Assembly (NCBI GenBank): GCA_902790375.1
Contig: CADARY010000011.1
Location: 1-54,395, forward strand
Direction: 5' to 3'
Length of the DNA stretch: 54,395 nt
DNA from: Oscillospiraceae bacterium
GTDB lineage: Bacteria; Bacillota; Clostridia; Oscillospirales; Oscillospiraceae
The stretch's first letter is position 1. The number at the start of each line of letters is the position of its first letter. The notes under the pieces were generated by a model. It did not search any database and was not told the origin of the DNA. It saw nothing but the letters and a program-made list of their open reading frames with translations. Below, piece after piece: positions 33,167-41,470 of this stretch. Both the position numbers and the translations under genes were made by a program.

Positions 33167-33484
33167 ATGGCAAGATCAGCCACAAGGACGGCAAATGTTT
33201 TCACCCGTGTTGATCCTGAAACAAAAGAACAGGCGGAAGCGATCCTGAATCAGCTGGGCATTCCCATGTCCAATGCGATCAGCATGTTCTTAAAACAGAT
33301 CGTGATGCATCGCGGGATTCCCTTTGATATGAAGCTTCCTGCCTCTGTACCCGCCACGATTGGCAGCATGACCAGGGAGCAGTTCAATGCTGCGCTGCAG
33401 AAGGGCATGGACGATATCGCCGCCGATCGCGTTGTTTCTGCCGATGAAGTCGAAGCAGAGATGAAGAGCTTCTATGGCGTATGA
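33167..33484 (+). CDS. RelB/DinJ family antitoxin
   Basis: A 105-aa ribbon-helix-helix antitoxin: TRTANVFTRVDPETKEQAEAIL is the DNA-binding strand and helix, GIPMSNAISMFLKQIVMHRGIPF the second helix and signature of RelB/DinJ proteins. The C-terminal tail (DDIAADRVVSADEVEAEMKSF) should wrap the toxin. ATG at 33167 follows GAGGTG. Its stop overlaps the toxin start (ATGA), the usual toxin-antitoxin coupling, and the pair should repress its own promoter. Confidence 0.93.
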   Translation: MARSATRTANVFTRVDPETKEQAEAILNQLGIPMSNAISMFLKQIVMHRGIPFDMKLPASVPATIGSMTREQFNAALQKGMDDIAADRVVSADEVEAEMKSFYGV

Positions 33485-33810
33485 GCATGAAAATCGTTTA
33501 TACCCAAACGGCTCGACAAGACTTGCGAGAGATTTATGAATATATCGCCTTTACGCTTCTTGTCCCGGAAACAGCGCGTTCCCTCACGGGCAGAATCATG
33601 GCGGATATACGCTCCCTGGAAGCGTTTCCTGAGCGTAATTCTTTGTACAAGGACGAACCGTGGCACAGTCAGGGGGTACGCTTTTTACCGGTCAAGAATT
33701 ATCTTGTCTTTTATACAGTGACCAACGAAACGGAAACCGTTTCCATCGTGCGGATCCTATACGGCGGACGCGACATCGGCAAGCAGCTTGAAGAGACAAT
33801 CGAATGGTAA
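33481..33810 (+). CDS. RelE/ParE superfamily toxin
   Basis: A 109-aa (or 107-aa from the ATG at 33487) RelE/ParE-fold protein: MKIVYTQTARQDLREIYEYIA at the start, FPERNSLY in the middle and VKNYLVFYTVTNETETVSIVRILYGGRDI at the end, the core beta strands with the RILYGGRD signature of plasmid-stabilisation toxins. RelE members cut mRNA in the ribosome while ParE members poison gyrase; the sequence alone does not settle which. It overlaps the antitoxin gene and is followed by a strong terminator. No truncation is seen, so the pair looks intact. Confidence 0.92.
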   Translation: MSMKIVYTQTARQDLREIYEYIAFTLLVPETARSLTGRIMADIRSLEAFPERNSLYKDEPWHSQGVRFLPVKNYLVFYTVTNETETVSIVRILYGGRDIGKQLEETIEW

Positions 33811-33834
33811 CAAGGGAAACCCAATCCGATAACA

Positions 33835-33879
33835 GTCAAACTCGGAGCTGCGCGGGTTACGCGCGGCTCCGAGTTTGAC
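33835..33879. terminator. Bidirectional terminator between the TA pair and the AAA-CYTH gene
   Basis: GTCAAACTCGGAGC/GCTCCGAGTTTGAC with an inner GCGCG/CGCGC extension: a long near-perfect stem between two converging genes. Confidence 0.8.
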
Positions 33880-33904
33880 TCTGTTCGATTGTGCGCCGCG
33901 GCGC

Positions 33905-35005
33905 TTACAGGCTCTGGCGGTCGGCAAAGGCGCGGTTCTTGTAATAGGGATCGCCGGTCACCTCGCGGATGACCTCGATCTCGGGCGGCAGCGCCACGTC
34001 CCCCGAACCGTAGGCGAAGAGAATGGCCTTATCGCCGGCAAAGGGGTAGATGTCCAGCTCCATCCTGTGCCCGCCGTATTCAAAGCGGTACTTGAGCTTG
34101 CGCACGCTCCGCAGGCTCAGATCCGCCTCCATCAGATAGCTGACGTAGTCCTTTTCGGAGATGGGCCGCTCGGTCACCCAGCGGGTGCCGTCCTCGCCCA
34201 CGCGCTTGGTGGTGTAGAAGAAGAGCTGGTCGCCGAGGCTGGACTGCTGGCGGATGCGCCGCTCGATCTCCGGGTCGGAGGAGAGCAGATAGGTCTGCAT
34301 CATCTCGATGGGCAGCACGCTGTACTTGCGGCTGAGCTCCTCCCGGTCCGGCATGCGGACAAGATATTTCTTCTTGCCGGGCTCCGGCGCGCTCTGGCCC
34401 AGGATGCGGTAGATCTGCGCCACGGCACGGTTGATTTTGTCCTCGAAGTCCACGGAGTTGTCGATGACAAAGTGGTTCGGATGGGGCGACCAGGCCCTGA
34501 GCGTTCTGTCGTCGGCAATGCGGGCATCCTCGATGCTCTCATAACGGGCGGCATTGCCGTAGTTATAGGCGTACTCCGCCCCCTTGGCACAGGTCACCAG
34601 ATGCAGCACCGCGTCATAGTGGCCCATCAGCTCCGCCTCCGTGGTGCCGAAGCTGGCCAGGGTCAGGGCAAACTGTTCATCCGAGACATAGGCCTTGTCA
34701 TCCATCACCGCCCGGTCGTAGAGGATGAGCACCTTTTCCTCCGGTACAAGCTGCGCCGCCTTCAGGGCAAGCCTCTCCTTGTGGAGCTGATCCTCCACCA
34801 CGAAAAATTGGAACTCCTCCATCGTCATGCAGTTGGGGAAGGGACCGACGCCGAAGCCGGAAATCAGCTCCGTCGCGGTCTCGGGAATGGTGATGACCTT
34901 CCACCCGTCCTCACTCTTGAACTCCTTGAGTATGCGGCTGATCAGCGTTGTCTTGCCCGCCGCAGGGCCGCCGGTCAGAACGATTCTCGTGATCTGTTTG
35001 GCCAT
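33905..35005 (-). CDS. AAA-type ATPase/kinase fused to a CYTH-like domain (Ttd14-like)
   Basis: A 366-aa protein. The N-terminal ~185 residues are a P-loop domain of the AAA_28/NadR-like kinase group: Walker A GGPAAGKTT (12-20), ETATELISGFG, LYDRAVMDDKAYV (acidic Walker B-like). Residues ~205-345 look like a CYTH/triphosphate-tunnel domain: KKYLVRMPD, EIERRIRQ (the ExExK-like strand, here ending in R-Q), and LKYRFEYGGHRMELDIYPF. The same order occurs in the Ttd14 family of animals and in some bacteria; Ttd14 binds GTP and phosphoinositides. In bacteria the substrate is unknown. ATG at 35005 follows AAGGAGGGG. Monocistronic. Confidence 0.82.
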   Translation of the reverse strand: MAKQITRIVLTGGPAAGKTTLISRILKEFKSEDGWKVITIPETATELISGFGVGPFPNCMTMEEFQFFVVEDQLHKERLALKAAQLVPEEKVLILYDRAVMDDKAYVSDEQFALTLASFGTTEAELMGHYDAVLHLVTCAKGAEYAYNYGNAARYESIEDARIADDRTLRAWSPHPNHFVIDNSVDFEDKINRAVAQIYRILGQSAPEPGKKKYLVRMPDREELSRKYSVLPIEMMQTYLLSSDPEIERRIRQQSSLGDQLFFYTTKRVGEDGTRWVTERPISEKDYVSYLMEADLSLRSVRKLKYRFEYGGHRMELDIYPFAGDKAILFAYGSGDVALPPEIEVIREVTGDPYYKNRAFADRQSL

Positions 35006-35214
35006 GGGCTTCCCCTCCTTTTTGTGATGGGCGATTGCGAGCGCCGTTTTCGTTGAGAGCCCGCGTTTTTCACATGCGGCGGGGCGCGCGCCCCGGAGCT
35101 TGTGCGCGGGTGACAGGCCTTTCGCAAAGCAGCTTTATTGTACCATCATCCCTGTCATATTTCAATGAAAAAGAGCGGTCATCCCGCGCATCGCCGCTTC
35201 GCGCAGGCAGGGCT

Positions 35215-36717
35215 TCACCGGCGCGCAGGCGCGCCCATGGTCTTCAGCTCCTTCTTTCGTTCATACATCATCTGGTCGGCTTTTTCAAACACATCGCGCA
35301 GCTGCCGGTCCTCCGGCGTCAGGGCGGAGTAGCCGACCGAAACGACCACGCCGTTTTCCTTCAGGTTTTCTTCAACCCTGGCGTTCAGCTCGCTGATGAC
35401 CTCCGTCATCGTATCGTAGCCCTTCCCCTGGAGGAGAACGACAAACTCATCCCCGCCGACCCGGAATACCGCCCCATGCGTGAAGTACTCACAGATCAGC
35501 GCGCAGGCGTCCTTGATCAGCTGGTCTCCGGCGGCATGCCCCTGCGTATCGTTGACACGCTTCAGGCCGTTGATGTCGCCGACGACAACGGCCAGCTTCT
35601 CAAGCTTCCCCGCCTGGATCTGCTGATCGAGTGCCGCTTCCATTTCGGAATAGGCGTGCTTGTTGCGCACCCCCGTCAGGGAATCCGTGTTCGCCATGTT
35701 GCGGAAGGTCCTGCTGGTTTCCTTTTCTTCTTCAAGCTTGTCTTTGGAAATTTTTCTGATCTCAAGCAGAAGCACGACCGCAAGCAGCAGCACGGACACG
35801 AGAGTAAAGATAACCTGATTCCTGCTGGATTCCAGGTGTGTTTCACTGATGTCCCGGATCTGATCCTGAATAACGCTCTCGCGTATCAGGATCGCAATCT
35901 CCCAGCCGGTTCCCGGCATCGGGACATAGCGCAGGGTCTCTTCTGTCCCGCCGACGGAAAACGAGAGGCTTCCCTCCGCCTCGTTTTCAAAATTCGCGCG
36001 GTTCTCCTTCCAGACATTTTCCGGGACGATCCCCTGAATCGCGTCAAAAAGATTGCGGTCCGAGATGATCGGCCCCAGCTCCGTGCCGGACAGATTGCCG
36101 CCGTTTTTGGAATACAGGGCGAAATGCGTTCTCCCCTGATCGTCAAACGCCAGCAGGTCCACGATTTCTTTGATATCCAGCTGCACGAAGCAGGCCTTGA
36201 AGGTCTTTCCCATAAAGGAGAGCTCCGGTGTCGGGATGACCAGGCAGAGCTGCTTGGAGGAGCCGTAGAGTGAAACCGTCCGGATGATCCGATCCTTTAT
36301 CGTCTCCTCCGACAGGAACGCATGCCGGCTTCTCCCGGTATAGGTCGTGTACTGCGTATACACGATATTGTCTTTGTCAACCAGCGCAAAGCGGCTGAGT
36401 CCCAGCAGGGATTTGATCTTCCCGATTGCATTGCGCAGCTCTCCCTGCGAGTCGATCCTTTCCTCTTCAATAAAGGCGACAGCTTTTTCCATCTCCTCAA
36501 AGTTGCTGTTGATCAGATTTGTGATGGTCTTTGCGCGGCTGTCCGCCATGGCCTCAAGATAAAAGGAGCTGACCACGGAGACCGCTTCATTGGTTGCGGC
36601 GCCGGCCTGCCTTGAAGCCCATATTGTATTGGCCGTCATCATCGCCAGGATCAAGAGACTCCCCAGGACAGCCGTCAGCACAAAGCTTCTGTTCGATATC
36701 TGTCTCTTCTGTGTCAT
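35215..36717 (-). CDS. Membrane diguanylate cyclase with an extracellular Cache-like sensor
   Basis: A 500-aa signalling protein: TM1 (residues ~12-33), a large extracytoplasmic region (~35-300) with Cache-like features (FALVDKDNIVYTQY, AFDDQGRTHFALYSKNGG, WEIAILI), TM2 (~305-325), then a GGDEF domain. ANTDSLTGVRNKHAY, VVVGDINGLKRVND (metal Asp) and FRVGGDEFVV show an intact active site that makes cyclic di-GMP from two GTP. No EAL domain. The start overlaps the stop of the substrate-binding lipoprotein gene by four bases (ATGA), so they are coupled. The lipoprotein probably delivers a ligand signal to this sensor. Confidence 0.92.
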   Translation of the reverse strand: MTQKRQISNRSFVLTAVLGSLLILAMMTANTIWASRQAGAATNEAVSVVSSFYLEAMADSRAKTITNLINSNFEEMEKAVAFIEEERIDSQGELRNAIGKIKSLLGLSRFALVDKDNIVYTQYTTYTGRSRHAFLSEETIKDRIIRTVSLYGSSKQLCLVIPTPELSFMGKTFKACFVQLDIKEIVDLLAFDDQGRTHFALYSKNGGNLSGTELGPIISDRNLFDAIQGIVPENVWKENRANFENEAEGSLSFSVGGTEETLRYVPMPGTGWEIAILIRESVIQDQIRDISETHLESSRNQVIFTLVSVLLLAVVLLLEIRKISKDKLEEEKETSRTFRNMANTDSLTGVRNKHAYSEMEAALDQQIQAGKLEKLAVVVGDINGLKRVNDTQGHAAGDQLIKDACALICEYFTHGAVFRVGGDEFVVLLQGKGYDTMTEVISELNARVEENLKENGVVVSVGYSALTPEDRQLRDVFEKADQMMYERKKELKTMGAPARR

Positions 36718-37814
36718 AAAATATCACCATACAACAGCGAGAGCATCAACGCCGCGTCTTTCTGATAGATCACAGTGGTGATCTCATCTGTTTTTTCAGG
36801 AAATACGGTACCTGCCTGATTGCCGTCTGCGATTTTCACCGCGACCTGAATCGTGTCAAAACCGATCGAAAAGCAATCCTGCACGCCGAGGCAATAGATC
36901 ACGCCGTCGTCCAGGTAGCGCAGCGCCTCCTCGTCATGGTCCATGCCAACAATGACAGCGCCGCTTTTCTTCTCTGTGATCGCTCTGGCAGCGCCGACGG
37001 GATTGCTCATGTTGCAGCAGACGATCCCGTCAAGCGCCGGGCAGTCCTTCAGGATCTGCAGGGTAAGCTCATACGCCAGATCCACGGAATCCATGTCGTA
37101 CTCAACGGCAACGATTTCCATGTCCGGATATTTGGCAATGGTATCTCTGGCACCCCTTGCCCGGTCTTCGTGGCAGGGGGCGCCGACGCTTCCCACAAGA
37201 ACGGCAACCTTTCCCCTGTAACCCAGCTTCTCGCAGAGCGCTTCCGTCAGGTCTGCGCCATCCTGATAGTTGTGCGTGTTGCCGACATACGCGAGTCTTT
37301 TGCAGCCCTCGGCGGCATCCGAGCTCGAGAAGGTCATGACCTTCGTCCCGTCCTCCACCAGCCTGTCAAGAAGCGGAGAGATGATCTTCTCGTCTGCGAC
37401 ATCCACGCCGATCACATCATAGTCTTTCTGTGCCGCCGTCAGCAGTCTTTCGGTCTGATCCTCAGCGGACGCCCCTTCCGGCGCCATGTACTCGTAGGTA
37501 ACGGTGATCCCCTTGCTCAGATATTGTCTCTGGGCCTCCTCCATTCCGAGCGCCACAGCGTCCCACCAGGAGTGAACGGTTTTGTAGGTGAAATAAAAAT
37601 TGTAACGGTCCTTCAGCGGCTTATAGGAATCCAGCTCATGGTCGAAGTCGACCGCGCTGCGCACCGAATCATCCACTCCGGATGATTCCTGCGTCCCCGG
37701 CGGCGTGTTCTCAGCCGGACCGGCTGCGGAGGCGGCTGAAGAACAGGCGGTAAAACAGAACAGCACCGCCAATACCGTTATCAAGCTCATCCATATTTTT
37801 GCATAGCGCTTCAT
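36714..37814 (-). CDS. Substrate-binding lipoprotein (type 1 periplasmic-binding, RbsB-like)
   Basis: A 366-aa lipoprotein: signal peptide KRYAKIWMSLITVLAVLFCFTACS with the lipobox cysteine in FTAC, a low-complexity linker (~25-48), then a LacI/RbsB-type binding domain (YNFYFTYKTVHSWWDAVALGMEEAQ, DVIGVDVADEKIISPLLDRLVEDGTKVMTFSSSDA, DGIVCCNMSNPVGAARAI, VIVGMDHDEEALRYLDDG). These bind sugars or similar ligands. No ABC permease or ATPase is next to it; instead its stop overlaps a GGDEF sensor gene. Its likely job is therefore ligand sensing for cyclic-di-GMP signalling rather than import. Start ATG at 37814, with AGGAG upstream. Confidence 0.92.
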   Translation of the reverse strand: MKRYAKIWMSLITVLAVLFCFTACSSAASAAGPAENTPPGTQESSGVDDSVRSAVDFDHELDSYKPLKDRYNFYFTYKTVHSWWDAVALGMEEAQRQYLSKGITVTYEYMAPEGASAEDQTERLLTAAQKDYDVIGVDVADEKIISPLLDRLVEDGTKVMTFSSSDAAEGCKRLAYVGNTHNYQDGADLTEALCEKLGYRGKVAVLVGSVGAPCHEDRARGARDTIAKYPDMEIVAVEYDMDSVDLAYELTLQILKDCPALDGIVCCNMSNPVGAARAITEKKSGAVIVGMDHDEEALRYLDDGVIYCLGVQDCFSIGFDTIQVAVKIADGNQAGTVFPEKTDEITTVIYQKDAALMLSLLYGDIL

Positions 37815-38335
37815 TCAACCAGGCTCCTGTCTGTATTCTGTCAGGACACATTCATTTTCAAACGGAATCGTCACCCTGCTTGTTTTCAAGGCGCCGGCCA
37901 TCGAAAAAGCAGCGGGGCCGCGATGCAATTGGAGAAGATTCCCAAAACTAATTATAACAGCCTGTTGCCAAAAATCAAATGTTTTTCGCTTGGGGACGGC
38001 CGCGGTCAAAAATACCTTATTTTTCAAATGGGAACGGCGCGGGATATTCGCGCGCGCATACGGCAGAATAAAAGGCAGAGATCCTGTCGAATGCATTCAA
38101 AGTGGGGAATTAGTGTCAGAAAAACCGCAAAAAAAGTGCGTCAGGGCATGACAAGTCTTGACGAAAAGGGAATTTAGATGTATTATACATGAAGATATAT
38201 TTGCCCTTTCCAGCGATGAATATGTGTTTTTTCTGCCGCTTTCCAAAATCCGGCGCGGAACCCGGCAGACTGCATCTGTCCTTCATGCACAGAAAGCAAG
38301 CCTCTCGTAATTGATACAGAACGGAGGAACCCGTT
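37815..38335. other. Divergent intergenic region, no gene seen
   Basis: A 521-bp gap between the lipoprotein gene (minus) and the zinc-ribbon gene (plus), AT-richer than its surroundings. It contains a possible minus-strand promoter (TTGAAA-17-GAATAC, near 37840-37870), one TGTCGAA (38085-38091) resembling a Spo0A box core, and the plus-strand promoter at 38158-38186. Open frames here lack ribosome sites and recognisable domains. Confidence 0.5.
38158..38186 (+). promoter_or_regulatory. Promoter of the zinc-ribbon membrane protein gene
   Basis: TTGACG (38158-38163), a 17-nt spacer, TATTAT (38181-38186), giving a leader of about 140 nt. Confidence 0.7.
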
Positions 38336-38989
38336 ATGCCCATGATCCCAGAAGTAAAATGCCGTCGCTGCGGCGAGACATTTTCTTCCTTGCGCAGCCG
38401 CTGCCCAAACTGCGGCACCCGCCGGGTGACACAGAGCAGCCGTACCCCAAGCCCGACCCCCGGAACGGTGAAAGGTACCGCCGCCTATGAGCGCGCTGAA
38501 ACGAATGCCAAGTGGCAGATCATCTTCGGCCTGATCCTGGTCACCGCCGTTGTCCTGGCCGTCATCGTCATGGTCACCACCAGTCTTGAAGGCGCGGACA
38601 TCAAGCAGCAGACCACCGTCATTACGCCGCCCGTTGTTACCGAGTATATCCCGCCCATTGAGGAACCGCCCACACCGCCTCCCACGCCCACACCCACGGT
38701 TGAGGGCCTGCGCGTCATGTTCTTCACCACCGAGATTCAGAACGACTTTACCATCTGGGTGGACGATCCCATCGACCTGACCGTTCAGGTCATGCCGCTG
38801 ACGCTTCAGGGCCTGCAGGTCAGCTGGCAGTCCAGCAACCCCGAAATCCTGACCATCGAGCGCACCGATGAATATGCCGTGCACGTGGAATGCCACGACA
38901 ACGGCAGCCTGCCGAGCTCCTGCAAGCTCACCCTCACCTGCGCAGGCTTCGAGAAGGAGCTCACGGTCTACTGCCGTCCGGCCAAGTAA
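38336..38989 (+). CDS. Membrane protein with an N-terminal zinc ribbon and a C-terminal Ig-like (BIG2-like) domain
   Basis: A 217-aa protein: a zinc ribbon at the N-terminus (CRRCGETFSSLRSRCPNCG, two CxxC pairs, residues ~9-26), one transmembrane helix (~60-82), a Pro/Thr-rich linker (IPPIEEPPTPPPTPTPTVEG), then an Ig-like domain (DDPIDLTVQVMPLTLQGLQVSWQSSNPEILTIE), resembling bacterial Ig group 2. The ribbon is probably cytoplasmic and the Ig domain outside. The function is unknown; similar architectures are common in Oscillospiraceae. GGAGG precedes the ATG. Monocistronic with its own promoter and terminator. Confidence 0.82.
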   Translation: MPMIPEVKCRRCGETFSSLRSRCPNCGTRRVTQSSRTPSPTPGTVKGTAAYERAETNAKWQIIFGLILVTAVVLAVIVMVTTSLEGADIKQQTTVITPPVVTEYIPPIEEPPTPPPTPTPTVEGLRVMFFTTEIQNDFTIWVDDPIDLTVQVMPLTLQGLQVSWQSSNPEILTIERTDEYAVHVECHDNGSLPSSCKLTLTCAGFEKELTVYCRPAK

Positions 38990-39007
38990 AAAAGCCTGAT
39001 CCCCAAA

Positions 39008-39036
39008 CTGCCTCACGAAAACGTGGGGCAGTTGTT
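39008..39036 (+). terminator. Terminator of the zinc-ribbon protein gene
   Basis: CTGCCTCACG, AAAA loop, CGTGGGGCAG, then TTGTTTTC. Confidence 0.7.
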
Positions 39037-39045
39037 TTCGGCTTT

Positions 39046-39103
39046 GATTGTCAACCCGGCTATCGTTTTAAGGTTGACAATCAGGCCCTGCCTGTGCTAT
39101 GCT
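39046..39103 (+). promoter_or_regulatory. BirA operator overlapping the bioY-birA promoter
   Basis: GATTGTCAACC (39046-39056), a 15-nt spacer and GGTTGACAATC (39072-39082) form a perfect inverted repeat matching the Gram-positive BirA box (TTGTTAACC-N15-GGTTAACAA type). The second half-site contains the -35 TTGACA (39074-39079), with the -10 (CTATGC/TATGCT) at 39097-39103. Holo-BirA binding here would block RNA polymerase, so the pair should be shut off when biotin is plentiful. Confidence 0.85.
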
Positions 39104-39129
39104 CCTGTCGGAAAAGGAGGGAGAGCCCT

Positions 39130-39687
39130 ATGAACAACAAGCTTACCGCACAGGACACCGCCCTGATCGCCATGGGTGCGGCGCTGATCGCCATGTGCTC
39201 CTGGATCTCGATCCCGACGGCGATCCCCTTCACCATGCAGACCTTCGCCGTGTGCCTGGTGTCGGCGCTGCTCGGTCTTCGCCGCGGCATGTGGGCCGTG
39301 GCCTGCTATCTGCTGCTGGGCGCCGCGGGCGTGCCGGTCTTCGCGGGCTTCACGGGCGGCGTCGGCATTCTGCTGGGGACTACGGGCGGCTATCTCGTGG
39401 GCTTTCTGTCTACGGCGCTGATCGTGGGGCTGGCCGTGGAGAAGCTGGGGCGCAGCCTCCCGGTGCTGATCGGCTCCATGGCCGTCGGCATCCTCGTGTG
39501 CTATGCCTTCGGGACGGCGTGGTTCCTGTACGTCTATGCGCGCAAATCCGGCCCCATCGGCCTCGGCACGGCGCTTGGCTGGTGCGTGGTCCCCTATCTG
39601 CTGCCGGATGCCGTCAAGATCGTTCTGGCGAGCACCCTCGTGGGCCGGCTCTATCCGATCATTGACCGGGAGGTGCGCACGGCATGA
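39130..39687 (+). CDS. bioY: Biotin transporter BioY (ECF substrate-binding component)
   Basis: A 185-aa integral membrane protein with six helices. BioY signature segments are ALIAMCSWISIPTAIPFTMQTF, LLGAAGVPVFAGFTGGVGILLGTTGGYLVGF (the conserved biotin-binding region) and YLLPDAVKIVLAS. It is the S-component that captures biotin and works with the ECF energising module encoded elsewhere. ATG at 39130 follows GGAGGGAG. The birA start overlaps its stop (ATGA), and both are under the BirA operator just upstream. No biotin synthesis genes are seen, suggesting a reliance on uptake. Confidence 0.96.
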   Translation: MNNKLTAQDTALIAMGAALIAMCSWISIPTAIPFTMQTFAVCLVSALLGLRRGMWAVACYLLLGAAGVPVFAGFTGGVGILLGTTGGYLVGFLSTALIVGLAVEKLGRSLPVLIGSMAVGILVCYAFGTAWFLYVYARKSGPIGLGTALGWCVVPYLLPDAVKIVLASTLVGRLYPIIDREVRTA

Positions 39688-40652
39688 CACGCGACGAGGT
39701 GCTGGATTTTCTCTGGAACAACGTGGACAGCTACGTCTCCGGGACGGAGCTTGCCGATCGCCTCTCTCTCAGCCGCACGGCAGTCTGGAAGGCGATCGGG
39801 CAGCTGCGCGACCTGGGCTATGAAATCGAATCCCAGCCGAACCGGGGCTACCGCCTGCACTCGGTGAGCGATGTGCTCAGCGCCGAGGGCATCGTCCGCC
39901 ATCTGCGGCACAAGGAGCTGCGGCTGCAGTTCTACAAGACCATCGGCTCCACCAACACGACGCTCAAGGCCCTTGCGGCCGAGGGGGCGGAGGCCGGGCT
40001 TGCCCTGATCGCGGAGGAGCAGCTCATGGGCCGCGGCCGCATGGGCCGCAGCTTCTACTCCCCGGCCAACAGCGGCCTGTATATGAGCCTGCTGCTGCGC
40101 CCGGATATGCCGGCTGTGGATGCCACGCGCCTGACCGCCTGCGCGGCGGTGGCCGTGTCGGAGGCGATCGAGCTCCTCTCCGGCAGGGAAGCCGGGATCA
40201 AGTGGGTCAACGACATCTTTGTGGGCGGGCGCAAGGTCTGCGGCATCCTGACGGAGGCCAGCGTCGACTGCGAGAGCGGCATGATGCACTATGTCATCAT
40301 CGGCATCGGCGTCAACACCCACGTGCCCGACGGGGACTTCCCGGAGGAGCTGCGCGGCATCGCGGGGGCGGCCTTCGGAGCCGAGCCTGTGCCGGAGCTG
40401 CGCTGCCGGCTTGCGGCGGAGATCCTGGACCGGCTGATGGACTATACCCCGGACCCGGCCGCGCCGGAGGTCTTTGCGGGCTATCGCAGCCGCTCGCTGG
40501 TGCTGGGAAGGGAGATCAACATCCTCGCCCCAGGCCGTGAGCCCGTGCCCGCCAGAGCCGTCGACCTGGATGAAAACTACTCCCTGCGCGTCCGCCTTTC
40601 CGACGGCAGCGAGCGCCTGCTCAACTCCGGCGAGGTGAGCGTGAGGATATAA
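39684..40652 (+). CDS. birA: Bifunctional biotin ligase/repressor BirA
   Basis: A 322-aa protein: an N-terminal winged-helix DNA-binding domain (residues ~1-62, SGTELADRLSLSRTAVWKAIGQLRDLGYEI), then the biotin protein ligase catalytic domain (IGSTNTTL, the biotinyl-AMP loop GRGRMGRSFYSP, KWVNDIFVGGRKVCGIL) and a C-terminal SH3-like cap. It charges biotin carboxylases with biotin and, when loaded with biotinyl-AMP and no acceptor, binds the operator at 39046-39082 to repress bioY and itself. Coupled to bioY by a four-base overlap. Confidence 0.97.
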   Translation: MTRDEVLDFLWNNVDSYVSGTELADRLSLSRTAVWKAIGQLRDLGYEIESQPNRGYRLHSVSDVLSAEGIVRHLRHKELRLQFYKTIGSTNTTLKALAAEGAEAGLALIAEEQLMGRGRMGRSFYSPANSGLYMSLLLRPDMPAVDATRLTACAAVAVSEAIELLSGREAGIKWVNDIFVGGRKVCGILTEASVDCESGMMHYVIIGIGVNTHVPDGDFPEELRGIAGAAFGAEPVPELRCRLAAEILDRLMDYTPDPAAPEVFAGYRSRSLVLGREINILAPGREPVPARAVDLDENYSLRVRLSDGSERLLNSGEVSVRI

Positions 40653-40667
40653 AAGGATCTTTCTGCC

Positions 40668-40705
40668 GAAAAGGGGTGCAGCATGCTTTTGCTGCACCCC
40701 TTTTC
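40668..40705 (+). terminator. Terminator of bioY-birA
   Basis: A 15-bp perfect stem GAAAAGGGGTGCAGC/GCTGCACCCCTTTTC. It is bidirectional in form (A-run 5', T-run 3' in the stem base), also serving the converging phosphoribosyltransferase gene. Confidence 0.85.
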
Positions 40706-40718
40706 GATATGAGGTTTC

Positions 40719-41273
40719 TTATTCGATGGGCTTGCCGTTGGCATCGAACAGCGGCAGGTGGCCCAGGACGATGATATCGTCCCGCTTGCCGGCGTCGCCC
40801 TCGGCCAGGACGGCCATGCGGCCCGCCACGATGCCGCCGGCCCTGGTGACCAGCTCCTCGACCGCGTGCAGGGACTCGCCGGTGGAGATCACATCGTCCA
40901 CGATGAGCATGCGCTTGCCCTTGATGAAGGCGGCGTCTTCAGCGTCGATCACCAGGCGCTGCACGCCCATGGTGGTGATGGACTTGACGGTGACCTCAAA
41001 GGTGCCCTGCATATAGGCCTTGGCGCCCTTGCGGGCGACGAAGTAGCGCTCCGCCGCGCTCTGCCGCGCCATCTCGTAGCCCAGGGGGATCGCCTTGGCC
41101 TCAGGCGCAATGATGTAGTCGTATTCCGGCGCGCGCTTTAAAAGCTCCGCCGCGCAATGGACAGTCAGCTCGACATCGCCGAACATGACGAAGGCGCCGA
41201 TGCACAAATTCTCGTTGAGCTTGCACAGGGGCAGTTCGCGTTTCAAGCCGGCAATGTCCATTTCGTAAGTCAT
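40719..41273 (-). CDS. Type I phosphoribosyltransferase (adenine PRTase-like)
   Basis: A 184-aa PRTase. The PRPP-binding loop is MLIVDDVISTGES (about residues 119-131), and IIAPEAKAIPLGYEMAR matches the Apt-type region with a preserved PEA.GIPL-like stretch. It probably salvages a purine base to its nucleotide, but the acceptor cannot be fixed; it differs enough from standard Apt to leave the symbol blank. ATG at 41273 follows GGAGG at eight bases; the upstream in-frame extension has no family match. Monocistronic, convergent with birA. Confidence 0.88.
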   Translation of the reverse strand: MTYEMDIAGLKRELPLCKLNENLCIGAFVMFGDVELTVHCAAELLKRAPEYDYIIAPEAKAIPLGYEMARQSAAERYFVARKGAKAYMQGTFEVTVKSITTMGVQRLVIDAEDAAFIKGKRMLIVDDVISTGESLHAVEELVTRAGGIVAGRMAVLAEGDAGKRDDIIVLGHLPLFDANGKPIE

Positions 41274-41395
41274 ATTGAGATTCCTCCCGTTGTAGTATTT
41301 TGACAACAGTGTTATTTTACCGTATCTGCGCAAAAAATCAAGAGGCAAAACGGGATTGTGCGGTGTTGCCCAAGGCTTTTATGGAGAAAACAAAG

Positions 41396-41420
41396 ACCCG
41401 TGCGGCGAACCGCACGGGCC
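41396..41420 (-). terminator. Terminator of the HtrA-like protease gene
   Basis: On the minus strand GCCCGTGCGG, TTCG tetraloop, CCGCACGGG, then TCTTTGTTTTCT. Confidence 0.8.
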
Positions 41421-41470
41421 TTCGTTTGGGAGAAAAGAGAGGATTTATAGGAGAAAGAAAAGTAGCAATT

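Noticed and set aside
37815-38335. Cyclic-di-GMP riboswitch next to the diguanylate cyclase operon
   Set aside because: I looked for the conserved GEMM core and did not see it in either strand of this gap.
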